Origin: an uncultured Alphaproteobacteria bacterium
Lineage (GTDB): Bacteria > Pseudomonadota > Alphaproteobacteria > Caulobacterales > Caulobacteraceae
Assembly (NCBI GenBank): GCA_903822175.1
Contig: CAIJOB010000018.1
Span: 43,903 to 107,902, forward strand
Direction of reading: 5' to 3'
Length of the DNA: 64,000 nucleotides
Of this stretch, positions 35,310 to 43,113 are shown one piece after another; position 1 is the stretch's first letter; each line of letters begins with the position of its first letter. The translations under genes and the position numbers were made by a program. The notes under the pieces are model-generated. The model saw only the letters and a program-made list of their open reading frames with translations, ran no database searches and was not told where the DNA came from.

Positions 35310-36649
35310 GCCTGCCGACGGTCCACGGCGCGCGGGCGCACGGCGGTTTCGCCGGGCTCGCGGCGGTACCAGTCGGCGGGGATCGCCGCCTCCAGCGCAT
35401 CGTCCACCGTGATGATGCCCAGCACGCGCCCTTCGGCGTCGAGGACCGGCAGCGTCATCAGATTAAAGTCGGCCATGCGGGTGGTCACCGCGATGATGTC
35501 GTCTTCGGGCGAGGCCACCACCGGGTCCGGGTCAGCGACGTCGCGCAGAAGGGCCGCCGGATCAAGCTGCAGCGCGCGGACCAGGCTCAGCGTGCCACCC
35601 AGCGTCCCGTCGGCGCGCAGGCTGTGGATCGTGGCCAGGGCCTCGGGTTGCTGGGTCGTCGCCGTGCGCAGCATGTCGAGGGCCGCAGCGATGCTGCGAT
35701 CTTCGGAGACCGCCAGATAATCCGTCCCCATCAGGCCACCGGCGGTGGCGTGGTTGTAGCCCAGCAGGGCCAGGACCTTGGTGTTCTGCGCCGGCGGCAG
35801 CAACTCAAGCACCTTCAGGCGGCGGGCCTGCGGCAGCTCCATGACCGCGTCGGCGACATCGTCCGCCCGCATCCGCGAGAGCACGTCGGCGACGTCCTGA
35901 TCGCTGCGGTTCTTGAGCAGTTGCGTCTGCCTGGCCTCGTCCAGTTCCTCGAAGACGTCGGCTTCCAGTTCCGGGTCCGAATGGACCTGGGCGAGCAGCG
36001 CGTCCTGTTCCCGGGTCGAGGCCGCCTCGATGATCTTGGCGATCTGCGCAGGCTTCAGGCGGCCGATCCACGTCGAGGTTGAAAGCGACTGGAGCGCCCT
36101 CTGATTGCCCAGCAACAGCAGGAAGGCATGCCAGTCCCGCGCGGGATGGTGCTCGTGGGCGCCGAAGTGGAACCAGCTGTGCTTGTGGACGTCGAGGCCC
36201 GTGGCGGCCCAGCCCTCAGGCGTCGCCTTCAGCCGGATGTCATAGGCCTTCACCAACGCGCTGTGGGCGATGTCGATCAGACGGTGGCCCAGGACATCTT
36301 CCTTGAGCAGCACCTCGCCGTCGCGCCGGGTGAAAGGCCTCAGGTCGAGCCTGGCGCTTTGCAGGCGGATGGACGTCGCATCGATGCTCACCACATCGGC
36401 GATGGCGACGAACAGGCGGCTTGCGCCGACCCGGATGACCAGGCCCCACAGCAGTGGATATTCATCGTCGCGCAGCTTGACGATGACGTCCTCAAGCCGC
36501 GCCAGCGACTTGTCCTGAGCGTCCACCACCACGCGCCGCAGAAGCAACGAAAGCGAGAACTCGGTTTCGGACGTCAGAGCACCTGGAGCGGTGTTCACGC
36601 GGGTTCTTTCAAAGGACCTGCGGCGGGTTGGGCCGGCGATGTCGGGCAT
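35306..36649 (-). CDS. soluble MgtE N-domain/CBS-pair protein, probable Mg2+-sensing partner of the NRAMP transporter
   Basis: About 447 residues with no membrane helices. Residues 20-165 look like tandem PRC-barrel domains (LLRRVVVDAQDKSLARLEDVIV). Residues 175-300 match the MgtE intracellular N domain (LKPAQIAKIIEAAS, ELDEARQTQLLKNRSDQDVADVLSRMRADDVADAVMELP). Residues 310-430 form a CBS pair (GGLMGTDYLAV, DFNLMTLPVLDAEGRVLGIITVDDAL). In MgtE these domains bind Mg2+ and gate the channel; here the channel is absent. The ATG at 36649 begins one base after the NRAMP stop (TAAAATG), so the two are coupled and the sensor probably acts on that transporter. Confidence 0.85.
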   Translation of the reverse strand: MPDIAGPTRRRSFERTRVNTAPGALTSETEFSLSLLLRRVVVDAQDKSLARLEDVIVKLRDDEYPLLWGLVIRVGASRLFVAIADVVSIDATSIRLQSARLDLRPFTRRDGEVLLKEDVLGHRLIDIAHSALVKAYDIRLKATPEGWAATGLDVHKHSWFHFGAHEHHPARDWHAFLLLLGNQRALQSLSTSTWIGRLKPAQIAKIIEAASTREQDALLAQVHSDPELEADVFEELDEARQTQLLKNRSDQDVADVLSRMRADDVADAVMELPQARRLKVLELLPPAQNTKVLALLGYNHATAGGLMGTDYLAVSEDRSIAAALDMLRTATTQQPEALATIHSLRADGTLGGTLSLVRALQLDPAALLRDVADPDPVVASPEDDIIAVTTRMADFNLMTLPVLDAEGRVLGIITVDDALEAAIPADWYRREPGETAVRPRAVDRRQA

Positions 36650-36650
36650 T

Positions 36651-38363
36651 TTAGGTCGAAGCGCTCCCGTGTCCAAGGGCCAGCTGGACCACGCGCACGA
36701 TGACCAGGATCATGGCGATCAGCAGATAGGTCCTGAGCACCGTCAGGCCGATGCGGCTGCCGGCGGAAAGCTTGGGCGCGGTCAGCAGGGCGAGTGGCGA
36801 CATCCGCCAGCTGGAGCGTCCCGACCGGTCGATCGCTTGCGGCGCATCCTGCGGCGGGCGCAGACGGTGGTGGATCAGGAAGCCGGCGCCCGCCGCGGCG
36901 AACGCGGCCCCGCCGCCGATCAGGATGTCGATGACCATCCGCGCGCTCATGTCGGGGAACATCACCCCGGCGGTCAGGATCAGCGAGAGCACGACCAGTA
37001 TGGCGATGATCGCCGAGGTGAAGGCGTTGAGGATCGGGCCGTTGACCCAGGGCCCCAGCACCTGGCTGTCATTGCAGAGCAGGAGCAGGAAGACGGTCGC
37101 CGACGGCAGAAGCACGCCGGCCAACACCTGCACGCCGACCGTGAGCAGGCCGAGCGGGCTGCCCGGGATCAGCACGATGATCGCCGAGACCAGCAGCACG
37201 CCGGCGAACATCAGATAGAAGCCCTTGGCGTCGGAAATCTTGCGGTGGAGGGAGTGCTTCAGGCCGAGCACGTCGCCGAGCGCATAAGAGGTCGAAAGGC
37301 CGACGGCGGCGGCGCCGATGATCGAGGCGTCGATCAGGGACAGGGCGAAGAGCACGCCCGCGGTCTTGCCGACGTACTTGGACAGGCCCCTGGCGACCCC
37401 TTCGGCGTCGGTGAAGTTGCCGAATTCGGCATGGCCGGCGAAGGCGGCGGCGGTGAAGGCGATGATGGCGGCGGCGCCGTAAATGACGATGACGATCCCC
37501 AGCCAGAGATCGATCTTCTCGTACTTCATGAAGCGCGGCGTGATGCGCTTATCGATGATGTAGGACTGCTGGAAGAACAGCTGCCAGGGCGCGACGGTCG
37601 TGCCGATGATGGCGATGATCAGCAGCACCACCTTCGACAGGTCCGAACCCGCCGGCATCCCTGGGACGATGAAGTCGTGCGCCACCTGGCCGAACGTCGG
37701 GTGGACCATGACCACGATCGGAACGAGCAGCAGGGAGCCGGCCACCAGGGTCATGCAGACCTGTTCGAACCGCTTGAAAGACCCGGTGCTGGCGGCGGCC
37801 ACGATCACGGCGGCGGACAGCAGCACGCCCGGGATCTTCGGCAGGCCCAGATAGTCGAGGCCCAGGCTGATGCCGATGAACTCGGTGACGATGGTCAGGG
37901 CATTGAGGATGAAGAGGTCGATGACGCTGAAGGCGCCCCAGAACTTGCCGAAGCGTTCCAGGATCAGGCGGGCATGGCCCACGCCGGTCACCACGCCCAG
38001 ACGCAGCACCATCTCCTGGTTCACGTAGAGCACCGGCACCAGCAACAGCAGCACCCACAAGAGGCTCGTGCCATAGGTCTGACCGGCCTGGGTATAGGTC
38101 CCGAAGGCCCCGGCGTCGTTGTCGCCGACCATGACGATCAGGCCCGGCCCGACGATGGCGAGCAGGGTCGCGAGGCGCGCGCGCCAGCCGGCGCGCGGCG
38201 CGTCGTCGTCGAGGTGGATGGTGCCGAACGCACCCTGGATGTCGCCGATGTGGGCGGAGTCGAGGACCGCCGTGGACCGGCCGGCCGCCGCGACGCTGCC
38301 GCCGCTGTGCGGGGCCTCGGCGAGCGGGCGCGATCCGGGCCGGCCTGACGACTTCACTGCCAT
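36651..38363 (-). CDS. NRAMP-family divalent metal transporter, atypical metal site (NRMT-like)
   Basis: A 570-residue membrane protein with a ~65-residue cytoplasmic tail and about eleven helices of the NRAMP/LeuT fold. Helix 1 reads VGDNDAGAFGTYTQAG where canonical Mn/Fe transporters have DPGN; the Asp is kept but the Asn ligand is Ala. Helix 6 reads GTTVAPWQLFF where canonical ones have MPH; the Met thioether ligand is Ala. Loss of that Met is characteristic of NRAMP-related magnesium transporters, and the coupled MgtE-N/CBS gene supports Mg2+ as substrate. Start ATG after GAGGTTAAGTA. A 17-bp dyad matching the csoR operator lies about 140 bp upstream. Confidence 0.88.
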   Translation of the reverse strand: MAVKSSGRPGSRPLAEAPHSGGSVAAAGRSTAVLDSAHIGDIQGAFGTIHLDDDAPRAGWRARLATLLAIVGPGLIVMVGDNDAGAFGTYTQAGQTYGTSLLWVLLLLVPVLYVNQEMVLRLGVVTGVGHARLILERFGKFWGAFSVIDLFILNALTIVTEFIGISLGLDYLGLPKIPGVLLSAAVIVAAASTGSFKRFEQVCMTLVAGSLLLVPIVVMVHPTFGQVAHDFIVPGMPAGSDLSKVVLLIIAIIGTTVAPWQLFFQQSYIIDKRITPRFMKYEKIDLWLGIVIVIYGAAAIIAFTAAAFAGHAEFGNFTDAEGVARGLSKYVGKTAGVLFALSLIDASIIGAAAVGLSTSYALGDVLGLKHSLHRKISDAKGFYLMFAGVLLVSAIIVLIPGSPLGLLTVGVQVLAGVLLPSATVFLLLLCNDSQVLGPWVNGPILNAFTSAIIAILVVLSLILTAGVMFPDMSARMVIDILIGGGAAFAAAGAGFLIHHRLRPPQDAPQAIDRSGRSSWRMSPLALLTAPKLSAGSRIGLTVLRTYLLIAMILVIVRVVQLALGHGSAST

Positions 38364-38441
38364 TACTTAACCTCGTGGAACGCCGCCGGCGGGCGTCACG
38401 GGTCGAGCCTTTAGGCCCTGCCGGACGCCCTCCGCGGCGCG

Positions 38442-38492
38442 TTAGATCGACTGGGACTGTCGCTTGGCATTTGGGTTCAAGTTCCGCTGCAT
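38442..38492 (-). CDS. possible 16-residue upstream peptide of the NRAMP gene
   Basis: An ATG at 38492 opens a 16-codon frame (MQRNLNPNAKRQSQSI). The right arm of the upstream dyad supplies a GGGAGG ribosome-binding sequence at good spacing. It ends about 80 bp before the NRAMP start. It could be a leader peptide, or chance; the overlap of operator and ribosome-binding site is the only support. Confidence 0.25.
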   Translation of the reverse strand: MQRNLNPNAKRQSQSI

Positions 38493-38498
38493 CGGACC

Positions 38499-38515
38499 AT
38501 CCTCCCAGGGAGGAT
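38499..38515. promoter_or_regulatory. perfect dyad, candidate CsoR-family operator upstream of NRAMP
   Basis: ATCCTCCC-A-GGGAGGAT is an exact inverted repeat. It has the same 8-1-8 geometry and near-identical sequence as the two dyads next to csoR at 38912-38928 and 38945-38961. G/C tracts flanked by AT are typical of CsoR/RcnR/FrmR operators. It suggests that the neighbouring repressor controls the NRAMP-MgtE-N unit. Confidence 0.6.
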
Positions 38516-38623
38516 ATTCGACAGGGCGCGGAATGAGCCCCTCGGCGCGTCCTGTCAAGGCGGTAGTCCGCCCTGTCACGAGAGTTTCATGGACCGGGCC
38601 GCAACTCGCCCGCGCGCCCGCAG

Positions 38624-38899
38624 TCACAGGTACTTGGTGATTTCCTTGAACTCGTCGATGGCCGATTGCGGGGCCTTGGCGCTGTCCTCGACGGCATGGG
38701 CGAGGCAGTGGTCGATGTGGTCGTGTACCAGAGCCTTCTTGGCCGCCGCGACGGCGCGTTCGACGGCGTGAAGCTGCTGGACGATGTCCATGCAGGGACG
38801 GTCCGACTGCATCATGCCGATGACGTTGCGCAGATGTCCCTCCGCGCGCCGGAGCCGTTTGATGATGTCTGGATGGGTCGCATGGACGACGTGAACCAT
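38624..38899 (-). CDS. CsoR/RcnR/FrmR-family metal-sensing repressor
   Basis: A 91-residue all-helical repressor of the CsoR/RcnR family: IKRLRRAEGHLRNVIGMM, then CMDIVQQLHAVERAVAAAKKALVHDHIDHCL. Counting from the ATG at 38899 gives C36, H61 and C65, the same numbering as the Cu(I) ligands of Mycobacterium tuberculosis CsoR; extra His residues occur at 3, 6, 9, 59 and 64. Apo-protein tetramers bind G/C-tract dyads and release on metal binding. The start at 38899 is preferred to 38944 because the operator lies between them. It is probably autoregulated. Confidence 0.88.
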   Translation of the reverse strand: MVHVVHATHPDIIKRLRRAEGHLRNVIGMMQSDRPCMDIVQQLHAVERAVAAAKKALVHDHIDHCLAHAVEDSAKAPQSAIDEFKEITKYL

Positions 38900-38904
38900 A
38901 CGCC

Positions 38905-38935
38905 TTGACCTATCCTCCCGAGGGGGATAGGTCAA
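38905..38935. promoter_or_regulatory. 31-bp dyad, probable csoR autoregulatory operator
   Basis: Fifteen-base arms around G38920, identical at 13 of 15 positions after complementing: TTGACCTATCCTCCC and AGGGGGATAGGTCAA. The core ATCCTCCC-G-AGGGGGAT spans 38912-38928. It ends 6 bp upstream of the csoR ATG, covering its promoter or leader region. Confidence 0.7.
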
Positions 38936-38944
38936 CCGCCGCAC

Positions 38945-38961
38945 ATCCTGCCCGGGGGGAT
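38945..38961. promoter_or_regulatory. second dyad in the csoR-porin intergenic region
   Basis: ATCCTGCC-C-GGGGGGAT matches the 8-1-8 layout of the other two dyads with two mismatched pairs. It lies 17 bp beyond the csoR operator and about 100 bp upstream of the porin start, so it may serve the porin promoter or strengthen csoR repression. Confidence 0.5.
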
Positions 38962-39059
38962 ATGATCTTCATCAGTTTGTCACCGATAGCCGGCCGTCTC
39001 GGCAACCAAACAAGCGTCACTGAATTTGAGTGATCGCCCAATCTTGGGGGAGACCGATC

Positions 39060-40454
39060 ATGCGCACGATCCAACCCCGGGGCGTCTCGCGGCTGTGCGG
39101 CCGGGCGTCCAGCCTGGCGATCCTGCTGGCGCTCAGCGGCGGCGCCCACGCCTGGGCGCAGGATGCTCAGCCACAACAGCCGGCGGCGGGTAGCGATGAG
39201 AAGGCGCCGGTCACGCCCGAGACCTGGGCCTGGCACATCCAGGCCACAGACATCCTGCAATATTACCCGCCGTTCCACAGCGCCTTCCAGGGCCCCAACA
39301 GCTTCAAGCCGCAGGCCACGACCGGCAACACGGTGGACGCCACGCTCTACGCCGGTGTGCGGCCCTGGGCCGGAGCTGAGATCTGGGGGAACCTGGAGAT
39401 GTACGAGGGCTATGCCCCCAACAACACCCTGGGCGCCGCGGGCTATGTGAACGGCGACGGGGCCAAGGTGGGCCGCGCCCATGCCTATGCCCGGATCGCG
39501 CGGCTGTTCGTCCGCCAGACGATCGACCTGGGCGGCGAGGCCGACGACCAGGAGGCCGACCTCAATGCGCTCGGAGAGCGCCGGACTAAAGACAGACTCG
39601 TGCTGACCGCCGGCAAGCTCAACGTCACCGACATCTTCGACACCAACAAATACGCCCACGACCCGCGCGGCGACTTCCTGAACTGGAGCGCGATCACCGC
39701 TGGCAGCTTCGATTACGCCGCCGACGCCTGGGGCTACACCTATGGCGCGGCGGCCGAGTGGTACCGCGGTGACTGGGCCTGGCGGGCGGGTGTGTTCGAC
39801 CTCTCCATCGTGCCCAACAACGCCGTCCTGACCTCAGACTTCAGCCAGTTCCAGATGGTCGGCGAGGCGGAGCGCAGGTTCAGCTGGGACGGCCATCCGG
39901 GCGCGGTGCGGCTGGCGGGCTTCGTCACCCGCGGCGGCATGGGCAGCTACGACGACGCCACCCGCCTGGCGCTGGCCACCGGGCGTCCGGCCGACACCGC
40001 GCTCGTCCGCCAGTACCGCAGCCGGCCCGGCGTCTATCTGAACGTCGAGCAGGAGGTGGCCGAGGGCGTGGGCGTCTTCGGGCGCCTCGGCTGGGACGAC
40101 GGCGGCCAGGAGTCCTACGAATACACCGACATCGACCGCACGGCCCAGGCCGGGGTCTCGGTCTCCGGCGCCCGCTGGGGGCGCAGGAGCGACACGGTGG
40201 GCGTCGTGGCGGTGGTCAACCAGCTCTCGGCGGCCGGCCAGCGCTATCTGAACGCCGGCGGCCTGGGCATCCTGGTCGGCGACGGCCTGCTTCCCCACCC
40301 GGGCGACGAGCACATTGTTGAGGCCTATTACGCGGTCGGTTTCGCCAAGGGCGTCACGCTCAGCTTCGACAACCAGCTGGTCGGCAGCCCCGCCTACAAC
40401 CGCGACCGCGGGCCGGTGGATGTGCTGTCGCTGCGGCTGCACCTGGAGCACTGA
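39060..40454 (+). CDS. OprB-like carbohydrate-type porin
   Basis: A 464-residue outer-membrane protein with a long signal peptide (residues 1-34) and alternating beta-strand pattern. Landmarks of the OprB/carbohydrate porin family include GRAHAYARIARLFVRQTIDL, KLNVTDIFDTNKYAHDPRGDFLNW, YTYGAAAEWYRGDWAWRAGVFDL and PGVYLNVEQEVAEGVGVFGRLGW. The start ATG follows GGGGGAGA. Wedged between a metal-sensing repressor and an NRAMP transporter, it may pass divalent metals, as described for the Mn porin MnoP of Bradyrhizobium; that is inference. Confidence 0.85.
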   Translation: MRTIQPRGVSRLCGRASSLAILLALSGGAHAWAQDAQPQQPAAGSDEKAPVTPETWAWHIQATDILQYYPPFHSAFQGPNSFKPQATTGNTVDATLYAGVRPWAGAEIWGNLEMYEGYAPNNTLGAAGYVNGDGAKVGRAHAYARIARLFVRQTIDLGGEADDQEADLNALGERRTKDRLVLTAGKLNVTDIFDTNKYAHDPRGDFLNWSAITAGSFDYAADAWGYTYGAAAEWYRGDWAWRAGVFDLSIVPNNAVLTSDFSQFQMVGEAERRFSWDGHPGAVRLAGFVTRGGMGSYDDATRLALATGRPADTALVRQYRSRPGVYLNVEQEVAEGVGVFGRLGWDDGGQESYEYTDIDRTAQAGVSVSGARWGRRSDTVGVVAVVNQLSAAGQRYLNAGGLGILVGDGLLPHPGDEHIVEAYYAVGFAKGVTLSFDNQLVGSPAYNRDRGPVDVLSLRLHLEH

Positions 40455-40481
40455 GCGCGCGCTCAACCACCATCTTATCAA

Positions 40482-40606
40482 TCGTCATTCCCGGCCTTGT
40501 GCCGGGAACCCATGATCGCCGCCGTCACTGTCTAAGCACGGCGCGGCCGCGCATACTGCTCTGCCTCGGAGTTCATAGGTTCCCGGCACAAGGCCGGGAA
40601 CGACGA
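40482..40606. repeat. palindromic intergenic repeat, family A copy 1
   Basis: Outer arms TCGTCATTCCCGGCC and GGCCGGGAACGACGA bracket a 125-bp element. Each side also holds its own small hairpin (CCCGGCCTTGTGCCGGG and CCCGGCACAAGGCCGGG). CCCATGATC and GTTCATAGG lie inside. A second copy with the same order is at 59627-59751. It lies between convergent genes. Confidence 0.8.
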
Positions 40607-40627
40607 CGGAAGGGAGTGTAGGTCGCC

Positions 40628-41953
40628 CTACTGCCCCCAGGTCGCGAACAGGCCCACCGCGGCGGCGGCCATGACGAGGGTGGCGAGCCAGCCGACGATC
40701 TTCAGGCCGCGGCCGAGCTTGAACTCGCCCATGGCCGCCTTGTTGCTGGAGAGGTGCATCATCAGCCCCATCACCGGCACCGCGACGACACCATTGATCA
40801 CCGCGCTCCAGAACAGCGCCTTGATCGGATCGATCGGGCTGTAGTTCAGCACCACGCCCAGCGCCGTGGCGATGGCGATGGTCCAGTAGAAGGCCTTGGC
40901 CCGATAGGGTTTGCGCGACAGGCCGACGTGCCAGCCGAAGGTCTCGCCCACCGCATAGGCTGACGATCCGGCCAGCACCGGCAGCGCCAGCAGACCCGTG
41001 CCGATGATGCCGATGGCGAAGACCGTGAAGGCGAAGGGCCCGGCGATGGGCTTCAAGGCTTCAGCGGCCTGGGACGAAGTCTGGATATCGGTGACCCCGT
41101 GGGCGTGCAGGGTCGCCGCCGTGGTCAGGATGATGAACAGGGCCACTAGGTTGGACATGCCCATGCCGATGTAGGTGTCGATCCGGATGCGCTTGAACTC
41201 AGGCGCGGCCTGCTCCGGCGCGCGCTCCAGCGGCTTGGCGTCGGGACGTTCCTTGACCTCCTCGACCTCTTCCTCGGCCTGCCAGAAGAACAGGTAGGGG
41301 CTGATGGTGGTGCCAAGGATCGCCACGACCACGGTCATATAGGCGGGCGTCAGCGTGATCTGCGGGATCACCAGGCTCTTGGCGACCTCCAGCCAGGGCA
41401 TGTGGACCACGAAGGCGACGCCGACATAGGTGAACAGCGACAGCGTCAGCCACTTGAGGATCGAGACGTAGCGCGAGTAGCGGGAGAACACCTCCAGCAG
41501 CACGGTGACCAGGCCGAAGGCGGCGACGTAGAGCAGCTGCGGTCCGCCGATCAGCAGCTTCAGCCCCGCGCCCATGGCGCCCAGGTCGGCGCCGATGTTG
41601 ATGACGTTGGCCACCACCAGCAGGAAGACGATCGAATAGACGACCGGGGTCGGATAGTGCTGCTTCAGATTGCCGGCGATGCCACGCCCGGTGACCCGGC
41701 CGATCCGCGCGGCGATCTCCTGGATGGCGCACATCAACGGCCAGGAGAACAGCATCACCCAGCTAAGGCCGAACCCGAACTGGGCGCCGGCCTGCGAATA
41801 GGTGGCGATGCCGGAGGGGTCGTCGTCCGAGGCGCCGGTGATCAGGCCCGGACCCAGCACCTGCAGGAGCTTGGGCCTATCCGGATGCTTGATGTCGTCG
41901 GGCGAATTGCGCCCGTGCGAGTCGGACGGGGCGCTTTTATCAGAGTCGGCCAT
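40628..41953 (-). CDS. NRAMP-family divalent metal transporter, second atypical copy
   Basis: A 441-residue NRAMP-fold transporter with about eleven helices. Helix 1 has GASDDDPSGIATYSQAG, keeping the Asp but with Gly in place of the canonical Asn ligand. Helix 6 has GTTISPYLFFWQAEEEVEE, with Ser instead of the canonical Met. The two changes parallel those in the first transporter (36651), so neither has the soft ligand for Mn/Fe selectivity. A charged cytoplasmic loop (KERPDAKPLERAPEQ) follows helix 6. It is convergent with the porin across a palindromic repeat. Substrate Mg2+, Mn2+ or another hard ion; uncertain. Confidence 0.87.
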   Translation of the reverse strand: MADSDKSAPSDSHGRNSPDDIKHPDRPKLLQVLGPGLITGASDDDPSGIATYSQAGAQFGFGLSWVMLFSWPLMCAIQEIAARIGRVTGRGIAGNLKQHYPTPVVYSIVFLLVVANVINIGADLGAMGAGLKLLIGGPQLLYVAAFGLVTVLLEVFSRYSRYVSILKWLTLSLFTYVGVAFVVHMPWLEVAKSLVIPQITLTPAYMTVVVAILGTTISPYLFFWQAEEEVEEVKERPDAKPLERAPEQAAPEFKRIRIDTYIGMGMSNLVALFIILTTAATLHAHGVTDIQTSSQAAEALKPIAGPFAFTVFAIGIIGTGLLALPVLAGSSAYAVGETFGWHVGLSRKPYRAKAFYWTIAIATALGVVLNYSPIDPIKALFWSAVINGVVAVPVMGLMMHLSSNKAAMGEFKLGRGLKIVGWLATLVMAAAAVGLFATWGQ

Positions 41954-42035
41954 GGGAGTTCCGCCGGTGAAGCTCCGACCGTAACTCCGCAGCGGCCTTA
42001 AGGCTCCGCTTAAATCCGCCGCGCGCTCTGGGCGG

Positions 42036-42392
42036 CTACTTCACGGTGAAGGCGAAGGCTCCGTCGGTTTCGTGGCCGTCTTCGGTCTTCATGTGCCAGG
42101 TCACCCGGTAGGGGCCGGCGGCCAGCGCGCTGGTGATCGGCACGGTCACGACCTTCTTGGTCTTGTCGAGGGCCAGCGGACCGGTGGCGACCGCGGCGCC
42201 GGCGGCGGTGGCTACCTTGACGTTGGAAGCGGCCGGAACCAGCTCCTCGCTGTACTTCAGCGTCAGCGCCTTGGGCGCTGCGACGGTGGCGCCATTCTTC
42301 GGCGTGCCGGAGAGCAGGCGGGCGTGGGCCGAAGCCTCGCCGGCGATGGCGAGGGCCGCGACGGCGGCGGTGATGAGGATGGCGTTACGCAT
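42036..42392 (-). CDS. copC: CopC-type copper-binding protein
   Basis: A 118-residue periplasmic protein. Signal cleavage after GEASA would leave His as residue 1 (HARLLSGTPKNG), and the C-terminal MKTEDGHETDGAFAF supplies Asp and His. His1 plus the D-x-H pair is the Cu(II) site of CopC proteins. LTLKYSEELVPAASNVKV and YRVTWHMKTEDG are family hallmarks. No CopD fusion partner is seen. It supports a copper component for this locus together with the C-H-C CsoR. Confidence 0.87.
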   Translation of the reverse strand: MRNAILITAAVAALAIAGEASAHARLLSGTPKNGATVAAPKALTLKYSEELVPAASNVKVATAAGAAVATGPLALDKTKKVVTVPITSALAAGPYRVTWHMKTEDGHETDGAFAFTVK

Positions 42393-42440
42393 CGGGGAGT
42401 TCCTTTTTTCGGGGACAGTCTAGCCGCAGAGATGTGGCGG

Positions 42441-43042
42441 CTAGAAGACGTAGCTGACCTTGGCGACCGCCGAGATCGGCTCCAGCGGGTGGACCTGGAA
42501 GTCGTTGATGCCCTCAGCCGGTTCACCCTTCAGGCGGGCGGCATAGAAATAGGCCGCTGAATCCGCCTTGGTGTTGGTCAGGTTGAAGACGCTGAGCTGC
42601 AGCTTCAGGTGCGGGTTCACCTTGTAGCCGATGTCGGCGTTGAACTCGGAATAGCCCTTGTCCTGCGGGTTCTCCTCCCCGTCGTTGATCGGGTACTTGC
42701 CGAGGCTGCGCCACTGGCGGCGAAATAGGAGAACGGGCCGCTCTGTGGGGCGATGTAAAGCCCGGGCGTCGACTTCGCCAGAATCTGCTCGACGTCCGGA
42801 TAGCCCAGGAGATCGATCTGGCGGGAGGTGATGGTGTCGACGCGCGTGCCGAACTTGGAAAGCTGGGTCGGAATGCTCTCTTCCAGGCCGCGGGTGACCA
42901 CGAGTTCGGAGACCGAATTGCCGGCCGCGGCGTCCGCCGCCCCGTCTGCAGCTTTGGCCGCTGTGGCGCCGAGCGTCAGCGCCGCGGCGCTGGAAATGAG
43001 CGCGAGTTTCCCCGCTGCGCCAAAGCGCACTGAAAAAGTCAT
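42441..43042 (-). pseudogene. TonB-dependent receptor relic, internal deletion
   Basis: From ATG 43042 the frame encodes a signal peptide and the start of a TonB-receptor plug (SVSELVVTRGLEESIPTQLSKF, DTITSRQIDLLGYPDVEQILAKSTPGLYI, APQSGPFSYF). Near 42710-42725 the frame breaks. The remaining minus-strand sequence in another frame encodes a receptor C-terminus (RSLGKYPINDGEENP, NPHLKLQLSVFNLTNTKADS, ending AVAKVSYVF and TAG at 42441-42443). The whole barrel middle, several hundred residues, is absent. The junction lies in a short GCCGCCAGTGGCG stretch. It was probably an intact metal-complex receptor next to copC before deletion. Confidence 0.8.
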
Positions 43043-43113
43043 GGATACCACCCTGGTTGAGAATGGCGGCGGCGGTCCCTCAACCGCCAGCGCCGCCTTA
43101 GCGAGCCGTCAGA

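Noticed and set aside
38493..38627. upstream part of a 61-residue minus-strand frame ending at 38442
   Set aside because: Lies over the operator and csoR end, has no start signal and no protein-like character; only the last 16 codons have a ribosome-binding site.
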